Below, piece after piece: positions 11,594 to 23,776 of a DNA stretch of 64,000 nt. The notes under the pieces were generated by a model that was not told where the DNA came from, ran no database searches, and saw nothing but the letters and a program-made list of their open reading frames with translations. How positions within the stretch are numbered: the first letter of the stretch is position 1; each line of letters begins with the position of its first letter. Location: NCBI GenBank assembly GCA_013399305.1, contig VXAI01000800.1, positions 1 through 64,000 on the forward strand. The letters are read 5' to 3'. The translations under genes and the position numbers were made by a program. The DNA is from Rostratula benghalensis. Lineage: Eukaryota; Chordata; Aves; Charadriiformes; Rostratulidae.

Positions 11594-12931
11594 TGCATGC
11601 AGGGGGAAGCGAGGATGCTCATCGGTTGGGTGTGGAAATGACTCTAAGTGTCCTTCACCATCCCTGTCCTGCTTATTTCACATCAGCATCCTGCCTTGGG
11701 TAGAACAGATCCCTGGCCTCAAGGGACAGTTGTCAATAATAAGATCTGATAATCAGCCAGGAATTTAAAAGTTTCTATCCATTCTGTACGTGCTGCAACA
11801 CAACAGGAGTGCCATGCTGGGTTGTTGTTTTTTTTTCCTTTGCCCTTTTAGACGTAGGTGATGTTTCTATAAAAGGGAGGGAGAAGACAGAATTTGTTTT
11901 ATTACCCTTTGTGATAGGCTTTGTATCTAATTTTCAAATACGGGCACTTCTTCTGCACCTGAAAAATGCGTGGGGAGTCTTGAATGGACGCTTACAGTCA
12001 GGGTTTTGCTTTTATGTAAATACGTGTGACGTGCCTGGTTCCCCATTAACACAAGGTCACAAATTTAGTTTCTTATGTATTTACATAACATCTGAACATG
12101 AATCGCATGAATGTGCCTATTCAGGATTGGCATGGGCTTTGTGGCTGTGTTTCTGTGTGTCAGTGTATTCACAGCGCTAGGTCGAAGCAGTAGATGCCGA
12201 TACCGGAATTTTCCATGTTTTCTAAACATGGATAGACTTTGAGATAGGTTTTACAATAGGAATTTTCTCTGGCTTCTTGATTGTTTTTCCCAACCAAAAT
12301 TTTCTTTAAAATTCTGCCCCCTTTTTAGCCCTGTGTATTTTTTCAGTTGTAGTTCTGACTGTACTCTGACAGTCACCTTCACAAAATACTTCGCCAAGGA
12401 GCCAACGACAGCAGAGAAGAGCATGTGCAGTGTGATGCTATTGATCTGTATAGACATTAAGCTTGCTAATGCTGCTGTGAAATAAGTAAAACAGTGCATT
12501 AATTTTACAGATGGGCAAATGTTTTAATTTGTTTTGCCCTCACTTTTTCCAAGTAACTCTGTGAGTCAGTAAGTACTACTACCCGTGACTCTGGAGCCTG
12601 TTAAATAAGTATATTTCATGCACATGTGTGTGTCAGATCATTATGTAAGTGGCAACGAGATTTGGAGATTATGCCGTTTCCCATGAATTAAAATAACCTG
12701 TATTGGCCAAAGTTGCTGGGATCGATAGGGTGAGTGAGGGTCCACATGGGTCCTCATGGTCTCATGAGGAATGGGATGCCTCAGCATCACCCAGATGGGA
12801 TTCCTCCTGCATCCCCGTTCCTCCCCAGCAGCTCTGGGCTGTCCTTGGGTGATCCTGCCCAGATGGACCCACATCATCTCTCCAGATACCTCTTCGTCAG
12901 CAAAAGCTTGAGTTGAATGAGAAACCTTGAT

Positions 12932-12990
12932 TTCTCCTCCTCCTGTTGTTCCTCCTCCTCCTTCTCTTTCTCCTCCTCTTCCTCCTCCTT
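12932..12990 (+). repeat. CCT-rich pyrimidine tract
   Basis: The plus strand is nearly pure C and T with many CCT and CTC triplets over about 55 bases. It is a simple repeat with no gene. Confidence 0.8.
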
Positions 12991-14790
12991 GATGCTCTCA
13001 GTGGAGTGTGTCTGGGGAACGTCCATCTTGGGTGAACTCTGAGGGAGAGAAGCAGCAGCACATTTTCTTTGGATCAGGAAAGGTTTGAGTTTTCACTCTT
13101 CAAGCTGAAGTTGTCTCAAGAACTTGTAGCTGAGAATGAGTGTCTGTCAGCAGGGTTATCAGCCAGACTTTGGCAGGTGCACTCTTGATAAGGCAGAGAA
13201 GAAGGACAAGGCAGAACGACCAGTTTGGGGTTTTCTTTGAGGAGGTGTCCTGGGTGGTGACAGGCTGGTTATTTTGGAGTTGAAACTTGAAGAGAACTCA
13301 TTTGGCACTTGTGGTATTTTTCCAGAGTCTGATTTTAATCAGCCAAATAACTGAAACCAACTCCTCCCAGGAATCCATCATAAAACCTAGTTTCTTACTC
13401 AATGTTTGCTTTCTGAGCTAGCTCCTTGGCCAGTTTTCCAACGGAAGATTGCCTTTTTATCCCATGGGAGACATTCCCTCAGCGTAAGTGAACGCCCAAA
13501 TGAGTTGAGGCTTATGTACCAGCATCTTGTCATCAGCCCACACTGCATGGGATGATTTAAGGATCAAGGAACCCAGTGGAGACCCCACAGCCACTTTTGA
13601 TCACCAGGTGAGAATTCCCCAGTGCTGGGTTACATGAGACTGATGCTTCCGTGGTGGCACGAGGCTGTAGTGGGAGCAGCTACACAAACGTTAAGGTGAT
13701 GAGGCAATTCCAGTGACAACTCAGCATCACAGCCCTTCTCCTGCTCCTCATCTCCTGTGCTGCCCCAGCAAAAGAGCTTGCATTAAATTGATGAGCCTCA
13801 TACCACATGCCTGAGTTCTGATGGACCTAATGTGAGCATAGAGATGCATAATGGTCCCTAGAAGACCATAAACTGGTAGAAATCAGAATACCCCTTAAAC
13901 TGCTGTGATTTAAACCGAGAGTCAGTCTTTCTTTCTTAAAATCCTGGAAATTGCTGAAGCAGAAACAGACTGCATCTGTGACTAAAATATCTATCTTTTT
14001 CTTAAATATTCTCTTTTTCCCCATGAGGAGTTGCTTTTGCTAAGGTCCTAAGACCTTACAAACTTGACACATTTGCATGGGAATGAGTTCAATTCTCCTC
14101 TACCTCATGTCTCGCCAAGAAAGGAAGGTCCCAGTTTCTGGTTCCAACGCCAAATCGGATTTTAAGGGACAGAAACAACAAAGCTGAATGATCACATCAC
14201 AGTTGGAGTTTCTGATCTCAGCTGGAGTGCTAGGGGCAGGCACTTATAAGTCAGACAATTACTCTTCTAGGGAATTTTTTACAGTTCCTTGATTGTTAAG
14301 GAAACACTGGCGAGAAAGAGAAAATGTGATACTTTCAGGATGTCTGAAACTCATGCATTTCAACTGCTTGTGAACAACAGCCATCACTGACGTGATGCTG
14401 TCCCCAGGGATCATTAGGACTATTAGAGACAAACTGCATCCAGGAACTTTCTTTTAAGGAGACAAAAAGGAAGAAACTGAGAAACAAAAATGTGTTTTCA
14501 TCCACCAGGAACAAAACAACTTTTTTTAAAGGTCTCAGTCAGGTAGCTTCACCCTTCCCTTTAGAGAAAACCTAATTTTTTAAAGGTGCTTTTTGCAATC
14601 TATGGCTCAGATGAAGGCAGCACAGAGCTGGTGTTGGGGCTGGTGCCTGCAGGGAGGTGACGTGGGAGAGACACAATGCTGTGTCCAACCATGGAGAGAA
14701 AGGCTTTGCCCCCCCAGCCTTGGTTCTCCCATCCCCTGAGAGGCATGAAGGGCTGGTGTCTCCAATCCCTTCGAGCCGGAGAATGATTAG

Positions 14791-14863
14791 TGGGAAAATC
14801 ATCTAGCGTTAGGATCCCTGGTTTTCACACAGGGGGTCCAGGGTTCCACTCCTGGTGTGGGAA
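14791..14863 (+). pseudogene. tRNA-Glu-like sequence (TTC anticodon), degenerate
   Basis: The sequence follows vertebrate tRNA-Glu closely. TCTAGCGTTAGGAT matches the A-box and D-arm region with one base deleted. CCTGGTTTTCACACAGG gives an anticodon arm with TTC. GGTTCCACTCC matches the B box with the conserved G changed to C. TGTGGGAA matches the 3' acceptor half. The 5' acceptor half (TGGGAAA) no longer pairs with it. A functional tRNA is unlikely. CR1 tail sequence begins immediately after the last base, so this may be the head of a tRNA-derived SINE. Confidence 0.7.
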
Positions 14864-15118
14864 AGTTGTTTTAGAACAAGAGGGAATGGCTTCAAGCTGC
14901 ACCAGGGTAGGTTTAGGTTGGACATTAGGAAAGAATCTTTCCCAGAAAGAGGGGTCAGAGCCTGGAATGGGCTGCCCAGGGAGGGGGTTGAGTCCCCATC
15001 CCTGAGTGTGTTTCCAAGTGGTTGAGATGTGGTGTTGGGGAGAACTTTGTAGAGTGGGGCTGATGGTTGGACTTGATGATCCCAAGGGTCTCTTCCAACC
15101 TGAATGATTCTATGAATC
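14864..15118 (+). repeat. CR1 tail joined to tRNA-Glu-like head
   Basis: Sense CR1 3' sequence: gaacaagagggaatggcttc, then gggctgcccagggaggg, then gttggacttgatgatccc, ending in gattctatgaatct. It begins directly at the end of the tRNA-like sequence. It may be the CR1-derived tail of one composite element rather than an independent insertion. Confidence 0.85.
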
Positions 15119-16169
15119 TAAAAGCACTGGTTGTGTTAGGTCAAACCGTGTCCTCATTTATGCCTGTGAGCCCCGCGGGAGCCAGCCTGGGCAGCCCAGC
15201 CTTGTGGGGTCAAGCTGGTCTTTTGTTGCCTCCAGAGTGTGTATTGTGTTAATGTGGTGTTTACCGTCTGACTGTATTTCACTGGGGAATCAGTCGAGAT
15301 GGATTTGTTTAACCAAACCCACTCAGGGTTTCACGACAGAGGGGCAACGTCTACAGGGTTTTGTAGTCGGCGGTGAGAGGGTTGATTGGTGCAGATTGTG
15401 TTTCCCTGCCCTTCGGCAAAAGAGCACCGGGAGCTGCAAAACCAGAGGGCACAGCACCCTGTGGCTTCTTTCACAGCGTGGCTCCTGAAAACAGCCTCAA
15501 ATTTTACACATCTCATTGTCAGTGGATGGCAACGATGTACCCTGCACACCGAGACCAGGAATGCAGGAGTGGGAATGAGCTCTGGGCACGCTCCATAACC
15601 TAAAATCTGGTGATGGTTTTGAGAAGCTGGATAAAATGACTTAGTCAATTTAATTTAAATCAAAGGCAGATCTTTAGTGCGAGATTTGTTCATTTTACTT
15701 CTTCCGTTTATTTAGAATCTCCATTCTGTATCAATCCAACAAAGGTCTTAACAATCAAAGTTTGAATGGTGGGATTTTTTTCTGATAAAACTGCCATAAA
15801 ATTCATCCCCAACAGCAAATTTTTCTTACGAGGTTTGGAGTGGTGCTTGCAACATGTATTTTAGGGGCAATGATTTGGCCAGAGGGCAGGGTGAGGGGAG
15901 CACACAAAGGCTGCACAGTCTTCAATCAGACGAAACACGTAAAGCTCAGCTTCGTGCAGAGACATTCGGTGCAAGCGCACGTATTCCTGGGATGACGAGA
16001 AGTGTGCATTTAGCCACCTGGGTTATTAAATGCAGCTGAGTTAATGGCATTTCCCTCCCTTCCAGAGGTCTCCCACACCACTTTATTTCTTAGTGGTGTT
16101 CAGTTCTTTCTTCCCATGGTTCCAAACACCCCCCAACAGGCGCGTGGGAAGGGACCTCCACCAGCAGCA

Positions 16170-16330
16170 CCCTGGGCAGGGGCTGGGCAGTGGTGGAGTT
16201 GCCATCCCTGGAGGTGTTCAAGAGCTGGGCAGAGGTGGTGCTGAGGGACGTGGGTGGGTTCATCACTGCTGGGTTGGACTCCGATGATCTGCGAGGTCCC
16301 TTCCAACCCAGTCCACTTGATGGTTCCATG
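16170..16330 (+). repeat. CR1 LINE 3' fragment, short
   Basis: A diverged sense CR1 tail. It contains gtggagttgccatccctgg, gggttggactccgatgatct and gaggtcccttccaaccc near the end, without a clean terminal microsatellite. Confidence 0.75.
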
Positions 16331-17222
16331 TAGTTCTGGTGCAAGGGAACATGACTAAAGCTTCTGTAGGGGTACATCACGCTGCTGCCTGTGAAGTGTG
16401 GGTTTGGGAGCCGAACAAAAAAACTCTTGTTCCTTATGTTTGGATGGTAATTATGGAACTTACTAGCAGAATTTTACATACCATCACCCACTTCCTCACA
16501 GATTTTAACAGGAATTTCCAGTGTTCCATGAGCTCTGAGCTGATGAGCACTAGAAATCAAGTGAAATAATTTACATCTTTATTGTTTGCTGCTTTTGGCC
16601 AAGCCTAAAGTATCTTCAGCTATTTCCAGTCATACGTAGAAGAGAGTAGTTTTTAAATTTGAGTCTATTGCCCAGAGCTACTTTGGTGCTGCCCCTGCTT
16701 AGTACAGTGCTTATGCTCAACAGGAATGTAGACATTTCAGCCTTCTTTTCAGTAAAGCCAAAAAATACTTTATTGCGGTTGACAGAGTTTCAAAGTAATA
16801 GAATGTGCTCTTCTCCTCATAGACACTTCCTAATTTTGTGTCTAACCCTGTTGCATTTCAGCCAAAGGATCCTCTTGGATAATTACAACCATTCTCATTG
16901 ACTCTAAATCCTGAGCACTTTTCCTGAGCTCAGAATTAGCTAAGGCTACAGTGAGAGATGTGCTGGAAGCACCAGTTCTCCGCAGGGGCTGTTTCCCTGC
17001 CCAGGCTGAATTTGTTTGGTGGACGTGGTGTTCACAAGAGGAGGAATCGCTGATTTTTACAAAGGCTTGTCTTAGGGTGGGGGACAAAGGGGGGGAGGTT
17101 TGGGCTGGGCCAGAGTAAAAGAACGTAAATGCAATCTTTGTTTTTGGGAGGAGGCAAAAGGAGAGGGGGAATCCTTGCAGGCAGACTCTTCTGCTCAGCG
17201 CGTGTCTCTGCTCTCCCTGCAG

Positions 17223-17455
17223 CCCCCTCCTCGCCGTCTGCTTCGCTGCCTCCTGCGGTCTCCCAGGAATTGCCCTGTTGACGCTGGGGGTGAACCCTCT
17301 CACCGGGGCCCTGGGAGCCTTCAACATCTTCCTCTACACGTGCTGTTACACCCCCATGAAGAGGATGAGCATTGCCAACACCTGGGTGGGGGCTGTCGTG
17401 GGAGCCATTCCCCCCATCATGGGCTGGACGGCGGCTACCGGTACTTTGGATGCGG
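17223..17455 (+). CDS. COX10: COX10 penultimate coding exon (heme O synthase)
   Basis: COX10 is the mitochondrial inner-membrane protoheme IX farnesyltransferase, which makes heme O, the precursor of heme A for cytochrome c oxidase. The exon starts after a pyrimidine-rich tract ending in CTGCAG and ends at the donor GTGAGT (17456). It is 233 bases: one base of a split codon, 77 codons from Pro-Leu-Leu-Ala to Asp-Ala, then one base. The product includes [32 protein letters not shown] and [11 protein letters not shown], which match vertebrate COX10 and the UbiA prenyltransferase family, and it carries predicted membrane helices. The final G joins GT of the exon at 31874 to make Gly, so the phases agree. 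The frame is intact. Earlier exons are not in the window. Confidence 0.95.
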
Positions 17456-19079
17456 GTGAGTGTGAAGCCCTTGTGTTCGGGAGAGCGGTTGCCAGAGTTG
17501 CCCTTGGGATAACAAAAAAGACTACTCAAAAAGGCAGTAATCCTAGTTCTTTGCACTTTTTTTGACTTGATAGTGCTTCCAAAGCAGATCTGTACTTTGC
17601 AGTGCCAAAGCCTGTTACAGTGGGGTACCGTAAGGACTGGAGGCGTGGTTGTATCATCCTTACAGGGGTGTTTCAGAAGCAAACATGAGTTGATCAAAGA
17701 CCATGTCCTATTGAATATGTTTAGGCCATCTTAAGAAAAAAACTTTAGAAGGAGAGGACCTTTTTTGGAGTTCATGTGGAAGAAAATATTATGTAATTTC
17801 AGGGATTCAAGCCTTACCCACTAAGACCTGATTTACAACTCAGGAGCTTTCAGCTGGAAAATTCCCAGATGTGTTTATTGCTGTCTTTCCACAAGCCAGA
17901 AAATATCCCAGGAAGATTAATTTATTGGTGTATTCCATAATTTTCCACTTCTAAACTCAAAGTTATAAATGTTCCTCCCCCCTCTCATTGAGAAGCAAAC
18001 GAAGATTTCTATTTTAGTAACTGTGAACCGCTTTTACATCCCTCATAAAACACTAATCTCTTCAGCAGCTAAGCTCTGACACAGTCAGGGCTTGTTTTTC
18101 CTGCCAGTTAGAAACTTAAGAATCAAAGTGGCTCCACAGAGTTGGAGTCTAAAGAAACTCATGGAGTGCAATTAAGGGGTCTGTTAAGAATGTTTTCAGC
18201 ACACACTCATCCCACAGCATGGCATATTTAAGGCTCGAATAATACTTTCAACAAGGCTTTTAAGCGGAAATTCTCAGAATCTGTGCAGAATGCAGAGTGC
18301 ACCATCCTGCAGTTAAGCTCTGCACTTCCTATAACAGCCAGTCTGAATTGGCTTTGTGTGCGTGCTCTGAGACAGACCTAACACAGAGCCAGGATCAAGG
18401 GGTTTGTGCTGGTTCCTTTAACATGTGTAGTACTTCTGTACAAATATTTACATCTCTGAAAGGGTGTTTTTATATTTAGACCTATAAATGATACCTGTGT
18501 GTATGTGTAGTGTCTGGTGTTGAAGAGTGCACGACAGACATCAGTAGAAGCTCTGTATTACTGAAGAGAAGAGAATGAATTAAAAATGTGTATTTTTAAG
18601 GACTGTAGCATTCTGTTGGCCTAGATCTGGGATATGATGTTGTTCAGGGATTTCAGTGCTGGGTTTGGCATCTCCGTGCAGAGTGGATGCTAGAAGATGA
18701 CTCTCATGTGCCCGTACTTCACCTGCAAGGTCGCACTACCAGCCATCACTGTAAAGGCTGTCATGGTTCAAATTTTCACCCCGGGTTTTAAAATGGCAGC
18801 TGAAGCACTGCAGCTAAAGCCCAGCCCATGAATGTAACCCGGCACTGATTCTCATTGTCTTGATTTCATCACATTCCAACTTGCTCTTCAAGACCTGTTT
18901 CACACAGAGCTAACCTGTCCCCGTACGACAGGCAGGCAGGCAGCAGAGAGCAGCCTCTTTGTCCCAGATCAGCTCTTCCTCTCTTAATTTGTGACTGAGC
19001 TGTGGCTGTGTGTCCCTCTGCCAGCTCTCAGGCAGCAATGCCACCAGTGGAAGGTGATAACTTAAATCCAGAGTTGGCT

Positions 19080-19378
19080 GGATGGAGCCAGGCTCTTCTC
19101 AGTGACGGCCTATGATAGGACAAGTGGCAATGGGTACAAGCTGGAACACAGGAGGTTCCACTGAAATATGAGGAAAAACTTCTTCATGGTGAGGGTGAGG
19201 GAGCACTGGAAGGGGTTGCCCAGAGAGGTGGTGGAGTCTCCTTCTCTGGAGACATTCAAACCCCACCTGGACACGTACCTGTGTGACCTGCTCTGGGTGT
19301 TCCTGCTCTGGCAGGGGGATTGGACTGGATGAGCTTTCAAGGTCCCTTCCAATCCCTGAGAGTCTGTGATTTTGTGAT
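19080..19378 (+). repeat. CR1 LINE 3' fragment
   Basis: A sense CR1 tail, nearly identical over its length to the end of the copy at 10612 and to the copy at 37566. It ends in gattttgtgat. These three are one subfamily. Confidence 0.9.
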
Positions 19379-20223
19379 CTGCACTGGTGTGTGACCCTGT
19401 GTTGTATGGTTTGTTCTGGGCAGCTGAAACTTCCTGCAGACCCCCTCCCCCGGTCCCCACCCCAGTGCCAAAGAGACATTACTGAGCTGACACCGGTCTT
19501 TGCAATACAGCACACCTGGGGAGAGTTCTGAAAATGGCAATAGTATTAAAAAGAAAAAAAAAAAAAAACCCACCCCCCAAAAACACCTTTAAAAAGAAAA
19601 GAGAGAAATAAAAGAAAATAATTACATTGTAGACTGTCATTTTGAGTGTTCAACTCCCTGTTACTGCAAAGCAGCAGAGAGTTCCACACCCGGCAGCATC
19701 ACACCCAGGGCAGGACAAGCGTGCATCCACAGCGGTACGTACACACAGACCCACACCCCTCTGCTGACCAGCCTACCCACAGTTGTTGAACTCATTAATA
19801 GTGTGTAATTAGCTTGGAGACTTAACCTAGTTCTAGGTAGAGGTGTGAAAATGCATTTACACCTCATTTAAAAAAAAAAAAAAGAAAAAAAAAAAGAAAA
19901 AAAATCATTCCACTCAATAACAAATCACCACTTAACTGCTGGGGTTTTGAGTTTTACATTTTCCTGTGGATTTTCTCTCCTTGTAATCTTCTCACAGCAG
20001 CCACATTGTTGTACACATTGCTGGTTGTAGGGGAAACAACCATTAAGTGTTTGGGGGGGTAACCCAGCGTCACATGGCAGTGGGGGGTACCCGGTGGAAC
20101 CCTGTGTCTGCCTCTCCTGTAACGCCCAGAGTGCAGCAGCCTCACCAGGCACAGAACCACCACTGCTGGATGCTCCTGGAGATGATTCCTAGGTTCTGAT
20201 TCCCCACATAGTAACAGAACCAC

Positions 20224-20672
20224 ACAGAATCACAGAATGATCTGGGGTTGGAAGGGACCTCTGGAGGTCATCCAGTCCAACCCCCTGCCAGCACAGGGTC
20301 ACCCAGAGCAGGTCCCACAGGAACGTGTCCAGGTGGGGTTTGAATGTCTCCAGAGAAGGAGACTCCACCACCTCTCTGGGCAGCCTCTGTCAGGGCTCTG
20401 CCACCCTCACAGTGAAGAAGTTTCTCCTCAGGTTGAGATGGAACTTCTTATGTTCCATTTTGTGCCCATTTCCTCTTGTCCTGTCCCTGGGCACCACTGA
20501 AAAAGCCTGTCCCCATCCTCCTGACACCCCCCCTTGAAGTATTTCTAGGTGTTGGTCAGATCCCCCCTCAGCCTTCTCTGCTCCAGACCAAAAGGAACAA
20601 AGTCCCTCACCCTTTCCTCATCAGAGAGATGCTCCAGGCCCCTCACCATCTTGGTGCTCCTCTGCTGTCCCC
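20224..20672 (-). repeat. CR1 LINE 3' fragment
   Basis: An antisense copy starting at cagaatcacagaatgatctg. It runs through the full 3' UTR to the block about shortening by internal priming, near ccatcttggtgctcctctg. Confidence 0.9.
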
Positions 20673-21856
20673 TAACAACATGTCTCAGGTTGGAGCTGCC
20701 TAGATTTAATTTCTCCTCATTTCATTTACAACTTTCTCATATCAGAGGTACCTGGGCAGTTTCACGCCCAAGGAACCTGTCATCGCGTGGCTGCAGAGAA
20801 GAATCTGGCACTGCCAGGGGTACAAACACTGGCTGCTGTTTCTGACACCACATACCTTCTGCAGATCTTACAGCGAATCCCAGTCATGCTCCTCCCACTT
20901 CTGCCCCTGTTAAATGACTTTAATTATAGGCTCTTAATTGAACATCCTGCCCCCAACCCTAGGTTTCGTGCCAACATAATTTAAGGAAAACCTCCCATTT
21001 CAAAAGAGAAAGATAAGGTTATCTCTGGGAAGATGTGGAATTCTTTCTTGTGGGTTTGGAGGGGTTTGTGTTTTCTTTTTGTGTTTTCAGCTGTTTGAAA
21101 CTGATGAAAGATGGGGAATGTTAACGTTTCCTTGATGGGGGAGCCAAGTGCAGGTGAGATGGTCAAAGGTGTGTGATAAATGTCATTTATCACATGGCAA
21201 TCACCGCCAGCGTCGGGGGTATTTACACAGAACCTCACTGCCAGCCTGTGATTTGCAGTGACACCTTTGCTTCCTTGAAAGCAGATTTCATTGGTCCTTT
21301 GTGGTACTATTTCTTTCCAAGGAGATTTGTTTCTCTGGTAAAGCTAGATGCCCTCAAATTGTTTCTCCTGATTTTACAAAGTCCTTCACTAGCGGGAAAA
21401 TCACGGAATTCACTCAAAGCCTTAAAGTGCAGAGAGGCAGAAGGAGGCAGAGCTCGACAGTGCCCCGTTGTGTGCAGGATCCTGCTCCAGGCTGTGCCGA
21501 GCCCGGGTACAGGCGTCTTTAGGAAGTGCCAGAGCTGTTTATTTTGGCCTGTGAGAGGCACAACCTTATATGTGCTTTAAGGTACTTCAGAGTTGCTGGT
21601 CTGTCTCCCCATGCCGATGCCACAGCTTGGCTGTTAGAGATGGTGCTTGGCCGTTTAATCTGTGCTGGGGTGAACACTTCCCAGCGCCACAGCCCCTTAT
21701 TTTGCTGGATGGATTTTGCATTTCTTCACTGAAGGCTTGACCCCGGCCGGCGAGCGGGATTTCGGCCTCTCAGAGCGGAGCAATTCAGCGCCACAGCGTT
21801 GGTATGAACCACCCAGTGAGATGGAAGTGACAAGCAGGGGTCCTCAGCATAATGTG

Positions 21857-22012
21857 CTTATCAGTTAAGGGGATTTATTCTGAGTAGGTGGCGGTGGGGG
21901 AGCCGATAAGAGCCCTAGCGGCGGAGCAGGCAGCACAGACCCGCCGTGGCCTGGAGCCATAGGTATTACTGCACCAAAGAATGTTTATCTCAAGAGACTA
22001 TTTAGTTTATCT
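21857..22012. promoter_or_regulatory. Cluster of GATA motifs in the COX10 intron
   Basis: Four GATA cores lie within 156 bases: CTTATCA (21857), GATAAG (21905), TTATCT (21985) and TTATCT (22007). Three fit WGATAR; the one at 21905 has C in the first position. Chance would give about 0.3 WGATAR sites in this length. A GATA-bound enhancer is possible but not shown. Confidence 0.3.
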
Positions 22013-22956
22013 CAGATGCTCCACTTCTGGTCTCGCTTTCCTGAAAGACATCTTGTACTGATTTTCATTCATTTTCCGAAATTTAAATAATTCCTGGGGC
22101 TATGGAATTTATAGACTGAGTATCAATTGTAATCATGGGGAGGCTGATTTTTAAATTGCCTTTACTTTGTAATTCAAATTGTGTTGTATGGTAGACATCA
22201 ATTATGTCAGCCAACATCTATTTACAAATGGGGATTTAAAAACGGGCAGTTCTTATCAGCTAGTGACATTTGGCAGATGGATGGCTTCAGTAACAACAAA
22301 ATAAAAAAAAGAATAGAGGGGCAAGGGGGGCTGCCCCCAACCTGTCAGTGTCTGGGGTCTCTTGGACCTTCCCTGGGGTAGCACTTGTCTGCCAGGAGGA
22401 GGGAGAGCAAAGCAAGAGCTCAATTGTCTGCAGAATATGCTGGGAGATCGCTGTGTCCCTTCCAGTGAAGCTCCTGGAGCTTTCACAGCCCCATGATGTG
22501 CGAGCGGGCCTGGGGGCCACCATCCCCATCCCCGGCCCAGAGCAGCTCCATGTCCTGTTGTGGGAGAGGAGGAGGGTCTGCCTATAGGCTTCCACAAGGA
22601 AACTCCGTTTTACAGGTGCTTCTCACTTCTCGGATGAAAGAGAGCAGAATTTGTGGTGTGTTCCAGAGGAAACAGAAGTATTCATGTCACTGTCACATGA
22701 GAGTTGGCCCAGGAGTGTGCTTTGGGGGGATAAAAGCTGTAAAACCGAGGCCAAGGGCCAATACTGGTGAGCAGCTGTTCTGAATTTAGGACAAAAAATA
22801 GGGGGCTATTTTTTTTTCTTCACAAGAGGCAAAAGAAAAGGCAGTTGCACCCCTGGGGACTGACCCCACAAATTCACAAGCAACAGGCCCTTTGCCGGTT
22901 CTCTGTCCCACACGTGGCTTTTTGGGGCACAGGGAGGAGACGTGCTCCAGGTGGGT

Positions 22957-23085
22957 GACACAGCACCCACAGGAGTGGTACTGATGTCCCAGTGTGTGGC
23001 ACAATGCCCGAGGGAGAAACACTGATGTGCTGGTGTATGACACAACACCCACAGGAGAACTGCTGGTGTCCTGAGCGTGTGACAC
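22957..23085 (+). repeat. 41-42-bp minisatellite, three diverged copies
   Basis: Copies start GACACAGCACCCACAGG (22957-22997), GGCACAATGCCCGAGGG (22998-23038) and GACACAACACCCACAGG (23039-23080), then a remnant GACAC. The copies differ at many positions, so the array is old. Short open frames across it are by-products of the repeat. Confidence 0.8.
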
Positions 23086-23432
23086 GGGATGACAAGTACC
23101 CCCTTTGTAGCTCTGCAGGTTTTCGGTCCTCTGCTGAGTCTGGCGTTTGGCAAATGCTTCCTACACAGATTTGCACGTAACTAACGGTCCGGGCAAAGGC
23201 CATGTTTTCACCTTACCCAACGTGCTCTTTTTTGTGTGTTTTGCTGGTTTGGCAAAGCTGAATTATATACGGCCTTGTTGTTTTTCTCAATCTTTCCTGT
23301 ATCACAAAAGGTGTTCCCCGGTGAGGCTCTCAGCTGTAGTAACCTGGGGTGTGTCATACAAGACTTGTGCACACTGGTGAGCCTCCATAAACACACAGCT
23401 TCTCTCCCCATGGGGACCATACCTGAGGAGAT

Positions 23433-23776
23433 CACAGAATCAGGGAATTGCCAGAGTCAGAAGGGACCTCTAGAGCTCACCCAGTCCCACTCCCCTGCTA
23501 CAGCAGGGTTGCCCAGAGCACATCACTCAGGGCTGCCTGCAGGAGGGGCTTGAAGGTCTCCAGAGAAGGGGACTTCACACCCTCTCTGGGCAGCCTCTGC
23601 CAGGGCTCTGACACCCTCACCCCAAACAAGTTTTTCCTCATATTGGAATGGAACTTCCTGTGTCCCAGCTTGTGCCCGTTGACCCTCGTCCTGTCCCTGG
23701 AAACCACTGAGGCGAGTCCGTCTCCATCCTCCTTCAACCCACCCTTCAGACCTTTGTGAGCATGAAGAAGGTCTCC
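23433..23776 (-). repeat. CR1 LINE 3' fragment
   Basis: An antisense copy of the same subfamily as 3200-3605. It starts at atcacagaatcagggaattgcc and stops abruptly after gcatgaagaaggtctcc, where the 3200 copy continues. That point is its 5' truncation. Confidence 0.9.

Larger units (their letters stand above)
2262..17222 (+). other. Non-coding stretch, probably a COX10 intron
   Basis: I see no supported exon here. It holds six CR1 copies listed separately, one tRNA-like sequence, a small AT-rich tandem repeat, a pyrimidine tract near 12932-12990 and several poly-A or poly-T runs (for example 7917-7931 and 8815-8829). The unannotated parts 4985-8990, 9725-10610 and 11595-14790 are AT-rich single-copy sequence with no recognisable content. 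It is assigned to COX10 because the exon at 17223 is the penultimate coding exon and no earlier COX10 exon was found to its left. Confidence 0.55.

Noticed and set aside
2715..23085. CRISPR-like arrays among the short repeats
   Set aside because: The tandem repeats lack uniform unique spacers, and the window is a vertebrate nuclear genome.
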